Positions 24,899 through 32,089 of a stretch of 63,106 bases of DNA are shown here, in pieces. The notes below the pieces were generated by a model. It ran no database searches and was not told the DNA's origin. It was given only the letters and a program-made list of their open reading frames with translations. The stretch covers positions 1 to 63,106 of the forward strand of contig DATAIT010000060.1 in NCBI GenBank assembly GCA_036262515.1, given 5' to 3'. Within the stretch, counting starts at the first letter, position 1; each line of letters begins with the position of its first letter. Source of the stretch: Acidimicrobiales bacterium. Lineage in GTDB: Bacteria > Actinomycetota > Acidimicrobiia > Acidimicrobiales > GCA-2861595. A program made the position numbers and the translations under genes.

Positions 24899-26587
24899 CT
24901 ACGCCTCCTCGCCCGGGGACCGGATGTCGAGTCCCACCTTCCGTCCGGTGATGTAGGCGTGCTTGTTGTAGACGTCGGAGAAGCCGGTGGCGATGCCGCC
25001 CGGCGTGTAATACCACTGGTCGAACACCTTTTTGCGGAACACGAAGTACCACTTCGTGTAGTAGAGCATCGCCACCGGCAGGTCCTCGGCGACGATCTCT
25101 TGGACCTGGCCCACCAGCTTCTTGCGCTCCTCCACGTCGAAGATGGAGATCTGGGCGTCCAGCAGGCGGTCGACCTCCGGGTTGACGTAGCCGTTGGCCC
25201 GGTGGAAGGGGTTCGGCGGCGTCGAGTGGTAGACGCCGCGCAGCATCTCGGGGTCCCCCAGGGGACCGATGCCCGACGGGCCGGGGTAGTTCGTCACCAG
25301 CAGGTCGTACTTGGCCTGGAGCTTGAAACCGAACAGCCGCACCAGGTCGATCACCTGGAGATCGATGTCGACGCCGACGTCCTTGAGGCTGGCGGCGAGC
25401 AGTTCGGCCAGGGCCGTGGGCACCTGCTCGGCCATGTGCAGCGTGTAGTGCAGGGGGCTTCCGTCGGGGTTCGTGCGGCTCTTGCCGGGGGCCGACCGGC
25501 GGTAGCCCGCCTCGTCGAGGAGCCGCTCGGCCTCGCCCCGGTCGAACGGATAGTCGCGCAGGCCGTCGCGGAAGTAGGGATGTCCAGGCGGCAGCCAGCC
25601 CTGGCTCCCCACCTGGCCGTTGCCGGTGAGCAGCCGGTTCACCATGTCGTTGCGGTCGATGGCGTGGAGGCAGGCCCGGCGGAATCGCAGGTCAGCCAGC
25701 GCCCCGCCCTTGGTGATGTTGAAGAACAGTGGGAAGGCGAAGCCTGCGTCGCGCTCGATCATGCCGTACTGCGGGTCGTCCCGGAACTTGTCGATCACGT
25801 CGTTCCTCACGCCCTCCGCCGCGCTGTTGGCGCCGTCGAGGATGCCCACCCCGAGCGCGGTCAGGGGGTCGTCGTTGGCGGCGGGGAGCATCTCGATGCG
25901 CTTGACGTAGGGCCGGCCGAGGAAGAAGGTGTCCTTCGCCTCGTAGGCCTCCGTGTCCTGGATGGCGTCACGCGACCGCAGCGAGTACGCACCGGTGCTG
26001 ATGAGCACCCGCTTGTCGAAGGTGCCCATCGGGTCGGTGATCTTCGAGAAGATGTGCTCCGGGACCACCGGCATCGTCCCCAGGACGAACTGCACGAAGG
26101 TGGCATCGGGCTTGTCCAGACGGAACTCGACGGTGCGGTCGCCGAGCGGCCGGACCTCGATCCCCTTCCGGGGCACGCCGACGAGGAGCGGCGTGAAGAT
26201 CTGCGACGTGTAGTACTCGTACGTGAACGCCACGTCGTGGGCCGTCATCGGCCGGCCGTCGTCCCATTTCACGTCCCGCAGCTCGAGCGTGTGCACCAAG
26301 CCGTCCTCCGACGCCGTGTGCGACGACGCCAGCCAGGGCAGCTGCTTGCCCGTCGAGTCGGGCCACAGCAGCGTGTCGAAGATGAGGCTCATCCGCCAGT
26401 AGCCGGGAGGAGCGGTGTAGGTGAACGGCGCCGGGTATCCGAGCGACGTCCACGACGAGACCCGCACGGTGGGCCGGCCGCCACTGGCCCGAGGTCGCTC
26501 CGAGTCGGAGCAGGCCCCTCCGAGGAGGACCGCTCCCGCCAGGCCCGTCATCCCTTGCAGGAACCGTCGTCGGTTCATCTCGATCAT
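24899..26587 (-). CDS. ABC transporter substrate-binding protein, family 5
   Basis: 562 residues, the size of DppA/OppA-type solute-binding proteins for peptides, nickel or related ligands. The start MIEMNRRRFLQGMTGLAGAVLLGGAC has a twin-arginine motif (RRRFL) and a lipobox ending in Cys, so it is an exported, lipid-anchored protein. Family text includes DVKWDDGRPMTAHDVAFTYEYY, STGAYSLRSRD, FRRACLHAIDRNDMVNRLL and LLDEAGYRRS. The ATG at 26587 has GAGAGGG six bases upstream; an ATG at 26593 is less well placed. It is the third gene of an operon with the permeases (35-base gap). No ATPase follows; the fused one at 35193-36938 is the candidate. Confidence 0.93.
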   Translation of the reverse strand: MIEMNRRRFLQGMTGLAGAVLLGGACSDSERPRASGGRPTVRVSSWTSLGYPAPFTYTAPPGYWRMSLIFDTLLWPDSTGKQLPWLASSHTASEDGLVHTLELRDVKWDDGRPMTAHDVAFTYEYYTSQIFTPLLVGVPRKGIEVRPLGDRTVEFRLDKPDATFVQFVLGTMPVVPEHIFSKITDPMGTFDKRVLISTGAYSLRSRDAIQDTEAYEAKDTFFLGRPYVKRIEMLPAANDDPLTALGVGILDGANSAAEGVRNDVIDKFRDDPQYGMIERDAGFAFPLFFNITKGGALADLRFRRACLHAIDRNDMVNRLLTGNGQVGSQGWLPPGHPYFRDGLRDYPFDRGEAERLLDEAGYRRSAPGKSRTNPDGSPLHYTLHMAEQVPTALAELLAASLKDVGVDIDLQVIDLVRLFGFKLQAKYDLLVTNYPGPSGIGPLGDPEMLRGVYHSTPPNPFHRANGYVNPEVDRLLDAQISIFDVEERKKLVGQVQEIVAEDLPVAMLYYTKWYFVFRKKVFDQWYYTPGGIATGFSDVYNKHAYITGRKVGLDIRSPGEEA

Positions 26588-26621
26588 GGTCATCCCTCTC
26601 GTCGGTTGCCCCCGAGCCGGG

Positions 26622-27458
26622 TCAACTGGCCCGGCTCCATCGGGGGTTGAACTGCGGTTCGAGCGCCACGCCGATCAGCGTGAGGCTCAAGATCGCGATC
26701 GTCAGTGCCAGACCGGCCGGCAGCAGCCACCACATCCACAGCTGGCCGATGCCGATCTGCGGACTGTTGATGGCCCGGTTCAGCTCGGCGCCCCAGCTCA
26801 CGGCGGCGGGATCACCGAGGCCGAGGAACCCGAGCGCCGCTTCGATCACCACGGCCAGTCCGGCCACGTACACGAGGTTGGCTCCGATGATCGGGCCGAG
26901 GGCGGGCGCGATGTGGCGGCGCATCACGTAGATCGGGCCGCCGCCGAAGCCCCGCGCGCAGTCGACGAAGCCCCGCGTGCGCAACGTGAGCGTCTGGCTG
27001 CGCACGATCCGGGCCGTCTGCGGCCAGCTGAAGGCCCCGATCATGAGGATGGACAAGGTGAGGCTCGGCCCCGCCAGTGCCGTGATGAAGATCAGCAGCG
27101 GCACCACCGGCAGGGCCATGAAGACGTCGACGACGCGCATCGCCACCGTGTCGACCAGGCCCCCTCGCAGGCCGGCGGTGAGCCCGACGGCCAGGCCGAT
27201 GGCGAGGACGATGGCGGTGGCGAACACGGCCACCGCGAGCGTGGTGCGGCTGCCCCAGATCAGGCGGGAGAGGATGTCGGAGCCGGCGTCGTTGGTCCCG
27301 AGGAGGTGGTTGGACGACGGCGGGGCGAACGATTCCCCGGTGATGCCACGCGGGTCGTACGGCGCCAGCCATGGTGCCAGCGCGGCGACCAGCACCAGCA
27401 CGGCCGACATCGACCCGCCGATCACGAGCAGGGGGGACCGGCGCAGCGCCGCTCTCAT
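26622..27458 (-). CDS. oligopeptide-type ABC permease, DppC/OppC family
   Basis: 278 residues with about six membrane segments. The N-terminal Asp-Pro turn (APYDPRGITGESFAPPSSNHLLGTNDAGSDILSRLIWG) is the DppC signature, and FVDCARGFGGGPIYVMRRHIAPALGPII is the EAA loop that contacts the ATPase. The ATG at 27458 has GAGG eight bases upstream and lies five bases after the DppB stop. The start was set there because the frame, though open far upstream, contains no family sequence before it. It works with the DppB-like subunit as a heterodimeric channel. Confidence 0.93.
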   Translation of the reverse strand: MRAALRRSPLLVIGGSMSAVLVLVAALAPWLAPYDPRGITGESFAPPSSNHLLGTNDAGSDILSRLIWGSRTTLAVAVFATAIVLAIGLAVGLTAGLRGGLVDTVAMRVVDVFMALPVVPLLIFITALAGPSLTLSILMIGAFSWPQTARIVRSQTLTLRTRGFVDCARGFGGGPIYVMRRHIAPALGPIIGANLVYVAGLAVVIEAALGFLGLGDPAAVSWGAELNRAINSPQIGIGQLWMWWLLPAGLALTIAILSLTLIGVALEPQFNPRWSRAS

Positions 27459-27463
27459 CGCCG

Positions 27464-28576
27464 TCACCTCGCCGTCCTCGGATCGAGCCGGCGGTACAGG
27501 AGGTCCACGGCCAGGTTCGTGAGCACCACTGTGATCGTCAGCACGAGGAAGGCGCCCTGCATGGCCGGGTAGTCGCGTGTGCCGATGGCTTCGAACATGT
27601 ACCCGCCCACACCGGGATAGGAGAAGATCCGCTCGACGAACACGACGTTGGTGATGCTCATGCTGAAGCTCAGGCCCACGACGGTGACCACCGGCAGCAG
27701 GGCGTTGCGCCCGGCGTAGCGATACTTGAGGCGCCGCTCCCGGAGACCCTTGGCCCGGCCGCCGAGTAGGTAGTCGGACCCCAGCTCGCCCACCATGGAC
27801 GAACGCATCACGAGGTACTCGTAGGTGGCCGAGTCCAGACCCATCAGCAGGGCGGGAAGGGTGAGGTGGCGGGCCACGTCGAGCACGTGCTGGATGCCGC
27901 TGTACTCGTTGAACGGCGACGCGCCACCGCCCAGCGGGAAGACGCCAAGCTTGGCCGAGAAGATGACGAAGGCCACGGCACCGAGGAGGAAGATGGGCAG
28001 GTTCTGGAGCGCGAGGAAGAAGCTGAGCAGGCCGCGGTCCACCCGCTTTCCGCGTTTCCACCCGGAATGCACGCCTGGCGGGATCCCGATGGCGATCGAC
28101 AGGAGCATGGCGGTGGTGATGAGCAGGAGCGACCAGCCGACACGCCCGCCCAGCTCCTCGCCCACGCCCACGTTCGAGACGATGGACACGCCGAGGTCGC
28201 CGTGCGCCAGCCGGGTCAGGTAGTGCACGTACTGCTGGGGCAACGACTCGTCCAGGTCGTAGTACTCGGCGAGCTGGCCGCGCGTCTCGTCGTTGGTGAC
28301 GTAGTTGGGTGACCCGAAGGCGAGGAGAGCGTCGATCGGGTCACCCGGCATCAGCCGCGGCAACGCGAAGTTGAAGCTGATCAGGACGAAGATCGTGACG
28401 AGATAGGAGACGACCGGGAAGCGCTGCCTGCGCCGGCGGGTGGCGTCGAAGCGGGCGTCGAGCGAGCCGACCCCCAGCACCGGCGGGATGGCCGCCAGCG
28501 GCCCGGCGCCGTCGGGGCCGGCGGGCGCACCGGCGGGAGACGCCTCCGGCACCCCGGTCCCGACGGCCGAGCTCAT
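27464..28576 (-). CDS. oligopeptide-type ABC permease, DppB/OppB family
   Basis: 370 residues: a Gly/Ala/Pro-rich cytosolic extension of about 50 residues, then about six membrane segments. Family text: FALPRLMPGDPIDALLAF, LPQQYVHYLTRLAHGDLGVSI, LGGRAKGLRERRLKYRYAGRNALLPVVT (EAA loop) and FVERIFSYPGVG. The long N-terminal extension is unusual for the family. It is first in the operon DppB-DppC-binding protein. 33 bases separate it from the exported protein upstream. Confidence 0.93.
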   Translation of the reverse strand: MSSAVGTGVPEASPAGAPAGPDGAGPLAAIPPVLGVGSLDARFDATRRRRQRFPVVSYLVTIFVLISFNFALPRLMPGDPIDALLAFGSPNYVTNDETRGQLAEYYDLDESLPQQYVHYLTRLAHGDLGVSIVSNVGVGEELGGRVGWSLLLITTAMLLSIAIGIPPGVHSGWKRGKRVDRGLLSFFLALQNLPIFLLGAVAFVIFSAKLGVFPLGGGASPFNEYSGIQHVLDVARHLTLPALLMGLDSATYEYLVMRSSMVGELGSDYLLGGRAKGLRERRLKYRYAGRNALLPVVTVVGLSFSMSITNVVFVERIFSYPGVGGYMFEAIGTRDYPAMQGAFLVLTITVVLTNLAVDLLYRRLDPRTAR

Positions 28577-28609
28577 CTCATCCGTTCTGTCTGCCGCCGC
28601 CGCCCGCCT

Positions 28610-29767
28610 CTACTTCTCGGCATTCGGCGGTGGCTCGCCCCCCGCCATTCGCCGGCGCCTCGTCCAGGGAACGACGACGGCGACCGTGGCGACGAGACCG
28701 ACGCCGACGAGCAGCAGTGGCAACGCGCTGCTCCCCGACTTCTTGTCCGAGATGTTCGACGCCTTCAAGGATGCCGATGGCGACGAGGACGAGGTGGTCG
28801 TCGTCGGCTCCTCGGCCGTCGTGACCGGGACCGACGTGTCGGTGGCGACGGTGACGGGAGCGGTGGTCGGCGCCGGTGCCGCAGTCGTCGTCGTCGCCTT
28901 GCCGGCCTTCGCCGTGGTGGGCGTCGTGGTGGCGGGCGCAGCCGAGGTGGGCGTCGTCGTGGCGGGAGCGGCGTCCACGTGCGTGACCCCGCAGCGGACC
29001 TGGCCGACGATCTGCTCGCCGACGGCGATCTCGCCGAGAAGGAACATGTGGATGGCGTTCACCGTCAGCGACCCGTCGGCCCCCTTGATCTGCTCGTTGT
29101 AGACGATCCTCCAATGGTCGCCCACGTTGGTGATCTCACCCGTGCGGGTGTAGTTCACGGGCGGGTTGTCGGGGATGGGTTCGGTGTCCTTGGGTTCGCC
29201 GGACTCGTCCGTGGATGTGGCGAGAATGGCGTTGACGAACCGGACCGAGCCGGTGACGCCCGACTCGTTCGCGGTGCACGAGCTGTGCAGCTCGTCGCCC
29301 TCGTTCGGCACGGTGGGGCCGAAGCCGCCGGGCGACGCCGGGTTGGCCGGCGTGCGCAGCACGATGTCGACCGTGCTGGTGACCGAGCCACCCGGGCCCG
29401 TCGTGCCCTTCGTGCTGACCGTGATGGGCCCCGAGGGCGGGGCGGTGTCCTGGTCGATCGGCCACTTCCCGCCGAAGATGGTCGCCGGGCCGTACACGGC
29501 CGAGGCGGAGGGCACCTTGCCGATCAGCGCCGGATCGGCACCCGTGGGGGGCAGGCTGACCGTGGGGTTCGGGCCCCGCACGCTCGACGGGCCGCCGAAG
29601 AGGCTCACGTTCGTCCAGTGACCGTAGGCACCGCCGATGACCTGGCCCACGTCGGCGCTCGCCGGCGCCGCCGCGAACGTGAAGGTGGCGGCGCCCAGCG
29701 CCACCATGGTGGCAACCAGTCCGACCTGGCGAACCATCCGGGTGTTCCGCCGCTCTCGAGAAAGCAT
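28610..29767 (-). CDS. exported surface protein with shared anchor domain and C-terminal membrane anchor
   Basis: 385 residues. A signal peptide (RQVGLVATMVALGAATFTFA, then AAPASA) precedes a ~230-residue domain with the landmarks NVSLFGGPSSVRGPNPTVSLPP, YGPATIFGGKWP, GGFGPTVPNEGDELHSSC, NYTRTGEITNVGD and DGSLTVNAIHMFLLG. The same landmarks occur at 29889-31739 and 37311-39389. A Thr/Ala/Pro-rich stalk of about 80 residues follows, then ALPLLLVGVGLVATVAVVV and WTRRRR, a membrane anchor with a basic stop. There is no LPxTG. The domain resembles actinobacterial 'choice-of-anchor' exported proteins; ligand unknown. The ATG at 29767 has AGAGGA upstream. Confidence 0.78.
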   Translation of the reverse strand: MLSRERRNTRMVRQVGLVATMVALGAATFTFAAAPASADVGQVIGGAYGHWTNVSLFGGPSSVRGPNPTVSLPPTGADPALIGKVPSASAVYGPATIFGGKWPIDQDTAPPSGPITVSTKGTTGPGGSVTSTVDIVLRTPANPASPGGFGPTVPNEGDELHSSCTANESGVTGSVRFVNAILATSTDESGEPKDTEPIPDNPPVNYTRTGEITNVGDHWRIVYNEQIKGADGSLTVNAIHMFLLGEIAVGEQIVGQVRCGVTHVDAAPATTTPTSAAPATTTPTTAKAGKATTTTAAPAPTTAPVTVATDTSVPVTTAEEPTTTTSSSSPSASLKASNISDKKSGSSALPLLLVGVGLVATVAVVVPWTRRRRMAGGEPPPNAEK

Positions 29768-29852
29768 GGTGTCCTCTCTACCGCATCGCCGTTCCGTGTC
29801 GAGCAATTCGCAGTGCTTGCACTCTGCTGCTACCGGGCACGAGCCGACCGCA

Positions 29853-29877
29853 GGGGGGCCAACGAACGTGGCCCCCC
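29853..29877 (-). terminator. hairpin terminator after the Calx-beta protein gene
   Basis: GGGGGGCCA (29853-29861) pairs with TGGCCCCCC (29869-29877) around a seven-base loop, 12 bases past the stop of the gene at 29889-31739. Confidence 0.8.
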
Positions 29878-29888
29878 GCACGGCCTGC

Positions 29889-31739
29889 TCAGTCGTTGTT
29901 CACGATGGTGCCGACGCCCTTCTTGTCGGAGATGGAGGCGCCCGACGGGGACGACAGCTTGAGGGTGAACGTCTCGTCGGACTCGACCGTGAGGTCGCCG
30001 GTCACCGTGACCGTGACCGTCTTGGTGGTCTGTCCGGCGGTGAAGGTGAGCGTCGTCAGCGGCTTGGCCGTGTAGTCGCTGGCCGCCACTGCGGACCCGT
30101 CGACGGTGAGGTAGTTGACCGTGGTCGTCCCGGACGTGTTGCCGGAACGGGTGACCGTGAAGATGGCCGGGACGTTCACGCCCGTGTTGCCCTCCATGAC
30201 CGACACGTCGTTGACGCTCAGGAAGGTGCTCGGTCCCGGCGTGACGGTGCCCTCGTTGTCGACGATCGTCCCCGTTCCCGACAGGTCGGAGATGATGGCG
30301 CCGACCGGCGACGACAGGTTCACCTTGAACGTCTCGTTGGGCTCGTCGACCAGGTCCCCCTTGATGGGGACGGTCAACGTCTTCGTCGTCTCGTAGGCGG
30401 CGAAGCTGACCGTCGTGATGGCGACGGTCGTGAAGTCGCTCGTCGACGCCGTGCCCGTGGCGGTGGCCCATTTCACCGACGAGGTGCCGGTGAGGTTCCC
30501 GGAGCGGGTGAGTGTGAAGTTGGCGTTCGACGTCCCCGAGTCACCCTCGGTGACCGACAGGTCGTTGACCGAGAGGTAGGTGGGTCCGGCCACGCCCTTG
30601 CAGTGCTTCGTGTGGCCCGCCACGTCCGTGGCGTCGAACGACCACGACATCGGTTGCGACTCGTCGACGCGCGTCGCCGTCATGGCCAGCGGCCCGGTCT
30701 GGCCCGGCGTGAACTTCAGGTACGCGTACGCGGAGCTCGGGTCTCCGATCTGCACCGTGGCGTTCACGGCCTGGATGTTGGTGATCGACTGGAGACCACC
30801 TGCGTCGAACACGCCGACAAGCTCCTTGCGGGGCACCTGGGGCGTGGGGTCGTCCGGGGCCACGGGTTCGGCCACCGGGATGCCGCAGGTGGGGTTCACC
30901 GTGTCGTTCGGCGCGATGGCCGACGGCGTGGTGCCGCAGGTGACCTGGCCGCCGACGCTCTCACCCACGGCCGTCGGGCCGAACAGGTACATGTGGAAGG
31001 CGTTGACGGTGAGCGAGCCGTCGGCGTTCACGATCTGCTGGTTGAACACGACGGTGAACACATCTCCCACGTTGGTGATGACGCCCGAGCGGGTGTAGTT
31101 GACCGCCGGGCTGGCAGGGATGGGCTCGGTGAGGAGCGGCGAACCGTCGGGCGTTGTGGTCTTGGTGAGGATCCCGTTCACGATCGACACGGTGCCGGTC
31201 ACGCTCGTCGCCGTCGCCTTGCACGAGGCATGCAGCTCGTCACCCTCGACCGGCCCCGGTCCGAACCCACCCGGGGAATCGGGATCGGCGGGCGAGCGCA
31301 GCTTGATGTTCACGGCGCTGGTGACCACGCCGCCCGAAGGCGTCCCCTTGGTGCTCACGTCGATCGGGCCCGACGGCGGAGCGGTCGACACGGTCTCGGG
31401 CCACTTGCCGGCGAAGATGGAGGCGGGGCCGTAGTCGGCCCGCGCCCCGTCGGCGTCGAGCGCCGTCAGCGCCGTCGCCGAACCGTTGGGGGTGGGCAGC
31501 GTCACCTGGGGGCTGTAGCCGATGTCGCTCGTGGGAAGGCCCGACCCGCAGCCCTTGAGCATCTGGGGCCCACCGAAGAGCCCGACGTTGACGTAGAAGC
31601 CGCACGCATCTCCCCGCACGGCACTGATGGCGGCTGCCGCCGGGCGCTGGGTCAGCGCGATCAACGTCGCCGCCAGCATCGCCGAGGAAACGAGGGCGGC
31701 CAGAACGGGGTGTCGGCGAGCTCGCGGGCGTGACTTCAT
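29889..31739 (-). CDS. exported protein: shared anchor domain plus two Calx-beta domains
   Basis: 616 residues. The signal peptide (RRHPVLAALVSSAMLAATLIA ... RPAAAA) is followed by the shared domain (about 40-300: NVGLFGGPQMLKGCGSG, YGPASIFAGKWPE, GGFGPGPVEGDELHASC, NYTRSGVITNVGDVFTVVFN, NAFHMYLFGPTAVGE). A small domain with KELVGVFDAGGLQSI and FTPGQTGPLAM follows, a text found again at 37311. The C-terminus has two Calx-beta repeats (TYLSVNDLSVTEGDSG ... and TFLSVNDVSVMEGNTG ...), each ending G(T)GTIV(D/N)N; these folds bind calcium. The ATG at 31739 has AGGAG eight bases upstream. A 26-base motif shared with two other genes lies 104 bases upstream. Likely a surface or secreted adhesin-type protein. 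Confidence 0.82.
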   Translation of the reverse strand: MKSRPRARRHPVLAALVSSAMLAATLIALTQRPAAAAISAVRGDACGFYVNVGLFGGPQMLKGCGSGLPTSDIGYSPQVTLPTPNGSATALTALDADGARADYGPASIFAGKWPETVSTAPPSGPIDVSTKGTPSGGVVTSAVNIKLRSPADPDSPGGFGPGPVEGDELHASCKATATSVTGTVSIVNGILTKTTTPDGSPLLTEPIPASPAVNYTRSGVITNVGDVFTVVFNQQIVNADGSLTVNAFHMYLFGPTAVGESVGGQVTCGTTPSAIAPNDTVNPTCGIPVAEPVAPDDPTPQVPRKELVGVFDAGGLQSITNIQAVNATVQIGDPSSAYAYLKFTPGQTGPLAMTATRVDESQPMSWSFDATDVAGHTKHCKGVAGPTYLSVNDLSVTEGDSGTSNANFTLTRSGNLTGTSSVKWATATGTASTSDFTTVAITTVSFAAYETTKTLTVPIKGDLVDEPNETFKVNLSSPVGAIISDLSGTGTIVDNEGTVTPGPSTFLSVNDVSVMEGNTGVNVPAIFTVTRSGNTSGTTTVNYLTVDGSAVAASDYTAKPLTTLTFTAGQTTKTVTVTVTGDLTVESDETFTLKLSSPSGASISDKKGVGTIVNND

Positions 31740-31843
31740 GTCTGTCTCTCCTGGGTCGGCGGAAACGGCACTGCAAAACCCCACATCTCGGACACTTCGT
31801 CCCCGAAGCGGGGACATCTCTGAGGCTAAAGGGGCGGCGGGCC

Positions 31844-31869
31844 GAAAACATCAGCCACCATGGCCTATT
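31844..31869 (-). promoter_or_regulatory. shared 26-base upstream motif, copy A
   Basis: On the minus strand this reads AATAGGCCA, TGGT, then GGCTGATGTTTTC. It matches the copies at 37182-37207 and 45378-45403 with identical spacing (consensus WATAGGYCA, four free bases, GGCNGATGTTTYC). It lies 104 bases before the ATG of the Calx-beta protein gene. Confidence 0.7.
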
Positions 31870-32089
31870 GCGCGGGATTGCTTGGTGCTGTATATGCGCA
31901 GCGCCACCATTCCGAGGGGTATGCCGGTCTGGGCACGAGCAGGATCCGACCCGACCGGCCCCGCCGCCGGATCTCCCCGAAGTGGACGACTGGCACCCTC
32001 GCCGACCTGCCCCAGCCCCCCACCCGTTCCCCCATCACGTCACCCTGCCGCCGACCTCGAACCGGTGGTTCCCCCGCCGTCGGCTGAGG
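31870..32089. other. gap between the Calx-beta gene promoter and the LuxR-type regulator
   Basis: Together with 31740-31843 this makes a 350-base gene-free stretch. Besides motif copy A there is a small hairpin GTCCCCGAAGCGGGGAC (near 31798-31814) in the leader of the Calx-beta gene. I see no coding gene. Confidence 0.5.

Noticed and set aside
28610-31739. Sortase anchoring of the exported proteins
   Set aside because: No LPxTG or related motif precedes the C-terminal membrane segment of 28610, and 29889 has no C-terminal anchor at all.
31860-32087. Small plus-strand frame between the Calx-beta gene and the regulator
   Set aside because: No ribosome site, no domain, Arg/Pro-rich text, and it overlaps the motif of the opposite-strand gene.
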